NCBI GenBank assembly: GCA_031841125.1
Contig: CM063106.1
Span: forward strand, 36,018,001-36,082,000
Source of the DNA: Acanthococcus lagerstroemiae
Taxonomy: Eukaryota > Arthropoda > Insecta > Hemiptera > Eriococcidae
DNA: 64,000 bases
Direction of reading: 5' to 3'
The notes beneath the pieces are model-generated. The model saw only the letters and a list, made by a program, of their open reading frames with translations. It made no database searches and was not told the origin of the DNA. A program made the position numbers and the translations under genes. Of the stretch, positions 55,357 to 64,000 are shown piece by piece. Each line of letters opens with the position of its first letter. Position 1 is the stretch's first letter.

Positions 55357-55460
55357 TCAGAAAGAAAGAAAGAAAGACAGCAAGTCATATTGTAAGTAAG
55401 TAAGTAAATAAGAAAGAGAAAGAGAGAGAGAGAGAGAAAGAGAGAGTGTGTGTGTGTGTT
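55357..55460 (+). repeat. compound microsatellite
   Basis: GAAA repeats, GTAA repeats, GA repeats and GT repeats in succession over about 100 bp. Confidence 0.95.
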
Positions 55461-55535
55461 TATTTGTAAGCTATACGTTGGTCATATAATCGGTCAAACT
55501 TTCAGCAGACGCAACTTTATGTTGGAAGGTGTCTC

Positions 55536-55660
55536 ATTACTCATCGAAAATACGGACCATCCTATTGGACACTGAACTAACCGAGACCAAAAAAAAATCA
55601 AAAATCGAAAATACGGACCACCCTATTCCACATCATTCTGAACTAACACTATTGGAAAAC
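55536..55660 (+). repeat. 61-bp direct repeat
   Basis: TCGAAAATACGGACCATCCT (55544) and TCGAAAATACGGACCACCCT (55605), both followed after a gap by CTGAACTAAC. Tandem duplication in non-coding DNA. Confidence 0.75.
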
Positions 55661-58089
55661 TTGAGACAATATATGAAGTTTTTTGAATTCTTGGAGGTAC
55701 GTATCGCCAATCACAGATGTGACCGAATTCATTTTACCGGAAAATAATTCTCTTTCCAGCAACTCGCATGTTCATGGGCCTTTGTAGATATCATTTACAT
55801 AAAATAAACAAGGAATCCCATAATTTTGAAACTGGCACGTGACGTGTTATGATCTGTGTAACGTATCTCTTTCTGGTCTGATAGAAATGTAATAAAATTT
55901 CATTGGTGAAAAATCAAAGAACTGTTGAACGTCAAATTCGTCATTCTCATCGCTAATAATCAAGTGTACATCAAATCATGTAGAGAATACGAGAAACGAT
56001 GTACTCCTATGTACTCCTGCCCAATGCCTCGGTTTTTAATGAATTTATGGTCTGAGCAAAATTGGAAAATTCTGTTGCCACCAACTTTGGAATCTGAAGT
56101 GGAAACATGTCAAAATACCGAAATAAGGGTTTCTCACTGTAGTCATCAGATTTTCGATCCGATTCAGATTTGAGCGTCAATTCGACTTTTCCTTTATATA
56201 AGGGACCGGCTTAACTTTGCACAAAAATTGAAAAAAATATCGAATTCCAATTCGCGAACCAAAATTCAAACTTCACCTATTGAAACGAGCCAATTTCATG
56301 TTATTGAAAATACTGAAGAAGATATCGATATAGGGTCGTTCTACGAAGATCATGAAAATACGCTCTTCATTTTTACAAAATTTGAACTATTGAATAATGA
56401 AATTTTTTATGCTAACTCCTTGAGGATGCATAATAGAACATTCTTACATTCTTACAACACTCGACCTTCTTAAATCTCAGTCGAGTCATTCGTCATGAAC
56501 ATCAAATACCTACGACTTTCCATGACGATTGACAAAAATGATTGCCCATGACGGATGACGATTTCAGGAAAATGGTGAGTCTGAACCCAGGTTGTTATGT
56601 TACAGAAAAGTGAAGTAGATGAGTTTCATCTGCGATCTAGCTATTACTCACCTGAAACGAGTATTGTTCAAGTTTTCATTATCTTACGTGACCGCGCACA
56701 AGTGTCCATTACTGATGACGGAAAAAATATCAGACACTCGCTATTTTGTCGAGATTTTGATAATTCTCGGTTTTTCTTAGGAAGATGGAGAGAAAAACAT
56801 TTGACCGGACTTCTTATCAAAATATTGAATAGTCTAGCCACTTTTCCGGTTACAAAATATCGAGTAACACGATTCACTGATTGGTTGAATACAGCCCATG
56901 ACGGATGATCTTTTTTTTGCTCACGGATCTTGATCCCAGCTACTGTGTCTATTAGAGCCAGGAAACTATGCTGTTACCAATCCATCATCTCAATGCACTC
57001 CATCACAACCATGCCATCCAGTAGTACCAATACTTGTAAAAATAAAAGTTATTTTCGATTTTGCGATTGAAGTTGTTTACTCACACCCACGACGAATGAC
57101 ATTTTGGTACTTCAATTGGTTTTTCAAAATTTTTATTTCACCAAATTTAGAAAGTTGATGTTGTGGGTCATAGGGGAGACTATTACCTATGTACAGAAAA
57201 AGAAATTATCCGTCTAGCTCAGTTGGTTCCCGAGATGTAGGTGCCCACGCGAATTTTCATGATCTTCAGAGAATGACCCGATAGGGGTTTGTTGAATCGC
57301 AGAAAAAAAAAATTGAAATAGGTTCTTAATGGTACTCTGATTTGTGCCCAAAGTTCAAACTTTATTCCGTCAAGTGAGTAAGATTAGCCCAAGTTAAAAA
57401 CTTAATCGAAACATCGAGAAATCGAATATTTGATCAGATTTTCGATTCGATCCCGACTGATTCCCCAAATCTGATGTTTTTCCCTTTGAAGGGCGTAATT
57501 TGACTTTAAACCAGATATCAAAATTGGGTTTTCTTGCCTTAAAAATTGTATGAAAGTCTTGATCAGACTCCGGCTTGGACCGCAAAGTCTAAGAGTTCTT
57601 CAAATGAACCAATCTGACTTTGCTCAAAATTGGAATGAGGTACCTATCACAAAATAGTGGGTTTTGGGATATAGCTGAATTTTGAAGTTATAGATTGTTG
57701 TTTCGACGTCAATTTGGCCTTTGGCCTCCAAACTCCAAATAGAAGTGCTTTGAATATTCATATGACCTTACTGAAAAAACTGAACAAGGGATCGTAATAT
57801 TTGGGGAAGGGCACAGAAAAATGGTGTGTACTGTTTTTACAGAATATTATTGAAAGTAGTCTCCTAATGGAACATAAAACACAACTAAACCCCTAACCAG
57901 AGGAATGGCTCTCTTATCACTGTACAGTTACATAAGGATGCTAGTTAACAAAGGGAATGGGGGAGGGGAAGGAGGGAAAAAATTCGCCGAACAACCAATA
58001 AAAATGAAGACGCTGAAGGAAGTTCCACCTCAAATGTATCAAAGAAGACCGAATTTCAGAAATACAATAAAAATGAAAACGTATAATTG
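55661..58089. other. no gene recognised; scattered CATGACGGATGA repeats
   Basis: A phrase CCCATGACGGATGA recurs near 56548 and 56896, with weaker versions (TCCATGACGATTGAC at 56519; CCCACGACGAATGAC at 57086), often followed by TTTT and GAACCCAG- or GATCCCAG-like sequence. It suggests a decayed repeat with units of 180-350 bp. Short frames here have no domains. Confidence 0.45.
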
Positions 58090-59000
58090 AACTTGAACCG
58101 ATGTATTCTTTGACAAATCGAACCCGTGAAAATCGAAATTACGTTATCCAGTACAGCAATAAATTCTAGGAAAATTCAGAATTTCCACAGGAAAAAAATC
58201 CAACATTTTGTACGCGGTATTTGTACTGAAGAACTTCCACAGTCAACGGCAAGGTTTCTGTGAATCCCGAGCAAACGATCGTTCAATCAAAAACTATAAA
58301 AAGTTTTCAGTATCAAAAAATTCAATGGATGCAAGAAAGCTAGTGAACAAGAAAATGAATGACTTTTAGAATCTAGAACCGGGCAGGTGGGACGAGATGC
58401 AAATCTTCCAAGCCCATTAAAATCAAAGTTACACAATACATACAGGTGACCATTTGGGACATTCGATAGATACGAATTTCCTGGGAGAAAATCCATAAAC
58501 AGCTGTTTTTCATGTTAACATCGAAGCAGTGTGTTTCCACAAATGAACGGCGAAGTCTAGTGGATCCTCGAAAATACGGTTATTCAACTAGAAGCTGCAA
58601 AAGTAATTTAGTAGTATCAAAATACGATAAAAAAATGGACGCCAACCAATGAAAAATATTTTATTCCGCATACCGTTATCCAGCGACGAATTTTAGAAAA
58701 GTTGACGAATCCAAAACTTGTCCAGAGGAAATCGAAAACCTGCTGGTATCCGGTGTTTGCCTAGAAGGGCTTCCACGAATCAGCGGTCTACTATAGATCC
58801 ACGATGATCGTTCAATCAAGAACTGTAAAAGTACTTGTGCAGTATCAAAATTCGAGGGGGGAAAATACAAAAGCTAATGAAAAAATTCTCTCACCTATAA
58901 GACAGCAGAGGTATAAATAATTAAAGGTTCATACATGCACTGAACATGACGCGCTAGCCTAGCAACAATTTATGAACTGGTCTCCATATTGCATTCATCA
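58090..59000 (+). repeat. satellite field, left part (monomer ~240 bp)
   Basis: Diverged monomers recognised by AAATCCAAC or ...TCCAAAACTT, then GTATTTG...GAAG..CTTCCAC, then GGTCTAGTGGATCCTCGAAA / GGTCTACTATAGATCCACGA, then GATCGTTCAATCAA and ...GTATCAAAATTCG. Key unit positions are about 58270, 58558 and 58787. It continues to the right after other repeats. Confidence 0.7.
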
Positions 59001-59780
59001 TTGATCTTGCGTGCTCCTGTCAAACTCATATAAAAAATTAAAAAAATAGCCAGCATTAGCACGTTATCATATAATTACATCAATAATAAAAAGTAATAAT
59101 AAATTGGCCGAATACCAAAAAGCCTGACATCATTACCCTGATTGAGGTTTTAAAAATTACAATAGTGATAATTAATTATAATATGAATATGAATATACTA
59201 GGGAAGCAATAAATTTGCAGACTACCAAACTATGTTTCCATCGGCACATTGATAGCTCAGTGTTTTGAAACACTGACGATTACTGTAGTTATTTAACGAT
59301 TATAGATAAAGACAATGAATTGAAACAAGTAAAAAAAAGTCCCGCACCAATTATATCGAAATATACAGTAATGCGGGAAGCTGAAAAAATTATCTGCACA
59401 AAAACAAAAACTAGTCACAAGTAAAATGGTATCATTTTTGGCGAAAAGACGAATCTTATGCGACCATGCACGGCCCTGTCAATCTCTCATTTGAAAAAAA
59501 TTAGTTATAATAGCTTAGGTTAAAATTGAGAATTATCATAAAAATAACACATAACGTAACTTAAAAGTAAACGAAGCTAAAAAAGTAAAATTACGGTAAC
59601 CTAAATAGAAACAAAGTTCCAATGGAGCTCCTGGGGCTCGACTGGAGAATAAAAGTGGCGCATCATGGGCTCAAATTTTTATACCCACCATCCCAATAAA
59701 CTATCATAACTTAGAAACTCTCCACAATTCATTTACCAGCACGAGAAGGAAGACTGAGGTTGGATCTCGGGATAGATTCA
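59001..59780. other. no gene recognised; AT-rich
   Basis: AT-rich spacer between satellite monomers and the 500-bp duplication. No coding evidence. Confidence 0.5.
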
Positions 59781-60562
59781 AAGGAATAGATTGGATCACA
59801 ACCGGAATCATCCTATGAGACTTTCTACCAGTAGCTTGTTGGAATCATCCCATTACAGGACTTTCAACCAACAGTTGTCGCTACTGGAATCATCCCAGGA
59901 CTTTCTACCGGTATGAGACTTTCCGCCAGTAACTTGCTGGAATCATCCCATTACAGGACTTTCAACCAACAAATTATTGCTACTAGCACCAGTAGCTTGT
60001 TGAAATCATCCCATCACAGGACTTTTACCAACAGTTGTCGCTACTGGAATCATCTCAGGACCCAAGGATCTTAGGAATAGAAGAGATTAGGTCTTGACCA
60101 GTATCAACTAATAACAATTTGACCTAAAAACAACCCCTAAATAACCCCGATTTTTGACTCAAAAACCACCCTCAAGTGACCCAGAAGTCGTTCAACTTTA
60201 GGCAGCCATCAGTTCTGAATTTTAGAATGTGAATTATCCCACTATAATACTTGTACAGACACAAGAAGGAATAAGATTGAAAGGAATAGATGGATCACGA
60301 CTGGAATCGTCCTATGATGAGACTTTCTACCAGTTAGCTTGTTGGAATCATCCCATTACAGGACTTTCAACCAACAGTGGTTGCTACTGGAATCGTCTCA
60401 GGACTTTCAACCAGTATGAGATTTTCCACCAGTAACTTGCTGGAATCATCCAATACTGGACTTTCAACCAGCAATTATTGTTACTGGCACCAGTAGCCTG
60501 CTGAAACCATCCCATTACAGGATTGTTACCAACAGTTGTCGCTACTGGAATCATCTCAGGAC
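59781..60562 (+). repeat. 500-bp-offset direct repeat of an ATCATCCCATTACAGGAC array
   Basis: Block 1 (59781-60061) and block 2 (60281-60562) start with AAGGAATAGAT(T)GGATCAC and end CTACTGGAATCATCTCAGGA, offset 500-501 bp, around 85-90% identical. Each block is itself made of short units built on GGAATCATCCCATTACAGGA and CTTTCAACCAACAG, so this is a two-level (higher-order) repeat. Confidence 0.85.
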
Positions 60563-61114
60563 TCTAGATTCTTCGGATAGTACCTCCTATAACAGTTTGA
60601 CCCAAAAACATTCCCCCAATCTACCTAGATATAATTGCCAATTTGACCAACCAAATTACCTAAAAATGATACGCAAATGCGCCCAGATCTTTAAACCACA
60701 GCAGAGTAGCTCAGGAACACCAGTGGATCTTTGAAGACCCAATTTGTGAACTAGAAGCTGCGAAAGTAATGCACTATCAAAATTCGTAAAGAACCTAAAA
60801 ATAATACGCAAATGAGCCTGGAGCTTCAAACCACAGCTATCGTCTGGAAGGAAGTAGGGGTATAAATAAAAAAATTACCACGGGGGGGGGGGGTTATCAA
60901 GTCGAAAAATTTTTCAGTAAGAAAGTAATAATTCTAAAAAATGTGACCTCCTTTGGTGGCACCCAATTCGAGAATCAAACTTTGGAATACAAGGTTCAAA
61001 ATGTCAAACTCGTTGGAAATAGAGGACAATATGAGTGACGAGGGCAATGGACAACAGACGATGGACGGAACAAATGGCAAGGGCACCATGGACAACGAAC
61101 GGAACGAGTAGCCA
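60563..61114. other. satellite fragment and spacer
   Basis: A partial satellite monomer (GTGGATCTTTGAAGACCCA ... GAACTAGAAGCTGCGAAAG) at about 60720-60790, then AT-rich DNA with a G11 run at 60882. No gene. Confidence 0.55.
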
Positions 61115-61740
61115 GACAACAGATGGAACAAGCGGCACGGATGACAGATGACAGACGGAACAAGTGGCGTGGACGACAGATGGAACGAGCGGTTCGGACG
61201 ACGGACAGAACGAGCGGTTCGGACGACGGACAGAACGAGCGGTTCGGACGATGGACAGAACGAGCGGTTCGGACGATGGACAGAACGAGCGGTTCGGACG
61301 ACGGACAGAACGAGCGGTTCGGACGACGGACAGAACGAGCGGTTCGGACGACGGACAGAACGAGCGGTTCGGACGACGGACAGAACGAGCGGTTCGGACG
61401 ACGGACAGAACGAGCGGTTCGGATGACGGACAGAACGAGCGGTTCGGACAACGGCCAGAACGAGCGGTTCGGACGACGCAGAACAAGCGGTTTGGACGAC
61501 AGACAGAACGAGCGGTTTGGACGACGGATAGAACGAGCAGTTCGGATGGCGGACAGAACGAGCAGTTTGGATGGCGGACAGAACGAGCAGTTCGGATGGC
61601 GGACAGAACGAGCAGTTCGGATGGCGGACAGAACGAGCGGTTTGGACAACGGACAGAACGAGCAGTTCGGACAATAGACAGAACGAGCAGTTCGGACAAT
61701 AGACAGAACGAGCGGTGTGGACGACAGATGGACGGAACGA
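61115..61740 (+). repeat. 25-bp minisatellite, >20 units
   Basis: Unit GGACAGAACGAGCGGTTCGG plus ACGAC (25 bp). The left edge is degenerate (61080-61185); perfect or near-perfect units run 61195-61440; variants ending GATGGC cluster at 61545-61630 and GACAAT variants at 61650-61705. Because 25 is not a multiple of 3 and the unit has no stop in any reading, long frames are open on both strands (for example minus 60934-61767, 277 codons). None has independent coding evidence, so I do not call a gene. GC content is far above the flanks. Confidence 0.95.
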
Positions 61741-61929
61741 GCGGACCGGAAGAACGGAAGCAACCAACCACTTACCAACTGGAAAGAGACTTTAATTACT
61801 GTACAGTTTCATGAATCAATTAAGGATGCCGGTGAAAGGGAAAAAGAAAAGATGAGAAGATAAATGAGGAAAAACATGGATATTACTCGCTGATCAGAGT
61901 TTGGTTTATTGTGGGAAGAAGTCTAGTTC
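61741..61929. other. spacer
   Basis: Short transition between the 25-bp minisatellite and the satellite field; nothing recognised. Confidence 0.5.
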
Positions 61930-64000
61930 CTGAAAAAAAGAAATGAAAACAGAACAGTAGTGTGGCCAATACCCCCTGTAACAATACACTTTCTTAGACT
62001 GATAAAACTCGCGTTTTCTATAATAAATTGAACCTCTGATAATCAAAATTATTACACTTCTTGCCTTTGTACCGAGCAGCACTAAGGAAATCCCGAAGTC
62101 TGCTAGTACTCTGTGTTGGCATAGAAGAGACGCTTTCACAAATCAGTGGTCTAGTTGGTCCTCAATATGTGATCATCCAGTCAAAGCTATAAAGAACAGT
62201 AGTGTGGCCAATAGCCCCTGTAACAATACACTTTCTTAGACTGATAAAACTCACGTTTTCTATAATAAATTGAACCTCTGATAATCAAAATTATTACACC
62301 TGTTGCCTTTATACCGAGCAGCACTAAGGAAATCCCGAAGTCTGCTAGTACTCTGTGTTGGCATAGAAGAGACGCTTTCACAAATCAGCGGTATTGAAAA
62401 GCATTTCCAAAAAGCAACGACCAGGTCTAGTGGAGATCTACACGATCATGTAAAGGCTGTAAAAATAAATTTGCGTCATGAAAGTTTGATGAGGAAGCAA
62501 TACAAAACGAGAGCTAATGAAAAAATGAATTCTCTCACCTATAAGGCAGCAAAACTTGTACACCACATATTTGTATATCTAACGACGAATTTTCGTAGAT
62601 CCAAAACTTCCAGAGAAAATCCAAAATCTGCTGGTATTGGGCGATTGCATAGAAGAGGCGCTTCCACGAATCAGCGGTCTAATAGAGCCTAGATGATTCG
62701 ATCGTTATACTTTTATATCCAGTGACAAAATTCGGGAAACTCGACACATCCAAAATTTCCACGGAGGAAATCCAAAATCTGCTAGTACTCTTGCGCTGGC
62801 GTAGAAGAGGCGCTTTCACAAATCAGTGGTCTAGTAGATCCTTGATATGTGATCATTCATTCAAAAGCGATGAAAATAATTTTACTATATCAAAGAAATA
62901 AGTGAATTATTTTTATCTCAAAGGGGTTAGGTAAGACAATATAAAAATCGTAGAAAACCATGAAAATTTTGAAGTATTACACCACGTACCAGTGATTCAA
63001 GATACAAGGGATTTGGAAATTTCCACAGAAACTGCTGAAGCGTTTCCACAAAGCAACAACCTAGTCTAGTAGATCCTCTAAGATACGATCATTCAGCAGC
63101 TGTAAAAATGAAATTTGCAGTGTTAAAGTTCGGGGAATAATTCGATTAAACGAAAGCTAATAAAGAAAAATATATTCTCTCACCTATACGGCAGAAAAAT
63201 TTGTACTCATTTATATGTCTAACGACGAATGTTGGGGAACACGAACCAAAACTTCCAGAGAAATCCAGAATCTGCGGGGATTCAGTGATAGCATAGAAGA
63301 GGCGTTTCCACAAATCAGCGGTCTAGTTGTAGATCGTTGACAATCAGAAGTTGTATAAATAAATTTTACGTATCACAGTTGGGGGGGGGGACTCGAAAGC
63401 TAATGAATTCTTACTTATAAGGCAGGTATATTGTTACACCACATACTTTCATGTCCAGCGACGAATTTCGGGAAACTCAACAGATCCAAAACTTCCCTGG
63501 AGAAAATCCAAAATCTGTTCAATCAAAAGCTTTGCCATATCACAATTCGGAGGAAAAATTCGAAAGTGAATGTAAAAATGAATTCTCACTAGTAAGGCGA
63601 GTACATTGTTACAACACCACATACTTCTCGACGAATTTCGGGAAACTCAACAGATCCAGAATTTCCACGGAGGAAATCCAAAATCTGCTAGTACTCAGTG
63701 CTGACATAGAAGAGGCGCTTTTACCAATCAGCGGTCTAGTAGATCCTTGATGATACTCGTATGTGATCATTCAGTCAAATGCTAGGAAAATAATTTTGCT
63801 GTATCAAAATTCGAAAAAAAAAAACATGAAAATCCAAAATTCGAAGTATTACGCTACATACCTGTGATTCAAGATGGATTTGGAAACTTTGACAAGTCCA
63901 GAATTTTAACGGAGAAGTACCAAAAAATGTTGGTGTTTGGTGTTTCCGCTGAAGCATTTGAACGAAGCGACGGCCAGGTCTAGTCAATCCGCTATGATAC
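61930..64000 (+). repeat. satellite field, right part (monomer ~240 bp)
   Basis: At least eight monomers. Conserved phrases: ATCCAAAATCTGCTAGTACT, GCATAGAAGAGGCGCTTTCA, CAAATCAGTGGTCTAGTAGA, GATCCTTGATATGTGATCAT, TCACCTATAAGGCAG and ACGACGAATTTCGGGAAACT. GGTCTAGT landmarks lie near 62150, 62427, 62674, 62829, 63065, 63324, 63736 and 63975. Runs past the window edge. No coding sequence. Confidence 0.85.
61953..62400 (+). repeat. recent tandem duplication of one 242-bp satellite monomer
   Basis: AACAGTAGTGTGGCCAATA starts at 61953 and again at 62195, exactly 242 bp apart. The two copies differ at only a few positions until the second breaks off at about 62390, after CAAATCAGCGGT. This fixes the monomer length and shows the array expanded recently. 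Confidence 0.92.

Noticed and set aside
55925..56908. possible exons of a host gene
   Set aside because: Several open frames, but none shows a recognisable domain or consistent splice signals; the region contains decayed repeats.
61115..61740. CRISPR-like array
   Set aside because: Repeats are directly tandem with no unique spacers, in a eukaryotic setting.
60934..61767. 277-codon minus-strand ORF rich in RPNRSF/PSSEPLVL repeats
   Set aside because: It is the read-through of a stop-free 25-bp minisatellite; equivalent frames are open in the other two minus frames and on the plus strand, and no non-repetitive coding segment is attached.

Overview
The window looks like a gene-poor, repeat-dense stretch of an arthropod, probably insect, nuclear genome. 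Three things point there: relics of non-LTR retrotransposons of the R1, Jockey and RTE-like types; Tc1/mariner, hAT, Helitron and Transib-like DNA transposons with arthropod character; and a nuclear mitochondrial fragment whose cytochrome b frame reads through only if TGA is tryptophan, as in invertebrate mitochondria. I cannot name the species. I found no intact host protein-coding gene, no tRNA or rRNA gene and no CRISPR array. Nearly all long open frames belong to transposable elements or are by-products of tandem repeats.

Layout. 1-6.5 kb: sparse sequence with a 5'-truncated copy of an R1-like LINE (2525-3092), a LINE scrap and a hAT-like MITE built on a 70-bp tandem repeat (4529-4882). 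6.5-12.3 kb: a large nested locus. Two arms of a long inverted repeat enclose an RTE-like LINE and a decayed member of an uncharacterised protein family, itself split by a cytochrome b NUMT. The right arm is split by a 2,337-bp element (9789-12125) with a CACAGTG terminus and a 5-bp GC-rich target duplication, the pattern of Transib, relatives of the RAG recombinase. 13.6-16.4 kb: three TA-inserting DNA elements in a row (the first copy of a four-copy MITE family, a 594-bp MITE, and a deleted mariner with very long TIRs). 17.3-22.6 kb: LINE relics and the second MITE copy.

23.2-26.2 kb: the best preserved R1-like LINE (minus strand, 15-bp target duplication). It encodes a coiled-coil/poly-Q gag-like part followed in frame by a reverse transcriptase, with no endonuclease domain between them. 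27.3-29.8 kb: an RTE-like LINE broken by only one frameshift and one stop. 31.6-33.3 kb: LINE relic and third MITE. 35.5-38.8 kb: a Jockey-type LINE relic holding two later insertions, a hAT MITE and an RTE-like LINE. 39.1-42.2 kb: a 3.0-kb element with imperfect 60-110 bp TIRs that carries a LINE relic, which in turn carries a 90-bp R1-like tail insertion. 42.9-47.7 kb: a LINE RNase H relic, the fourth MITE, an interspersed tandem array, a fold-back, an array of an ACCCATAATTGGTA-like motif and a Helitron 3' end. 49.4-53.7 kb: LINE relic, hAT MITE, a tRNA-derived SINE inside a 42-bp array, and a minisatellite. 55-64 kb: simple repeats, then a satellite field with a monomer near 240 bp, interrupted by a 500-bp duplication and a 25-bp minisatellite.

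The value of the window is stratigraphic: several insertions can be ordered in time because one interrupts another and the target duplications are still legible. All family names here come from reading motifs, termini and target duplications by eye; none has been checked by database search.
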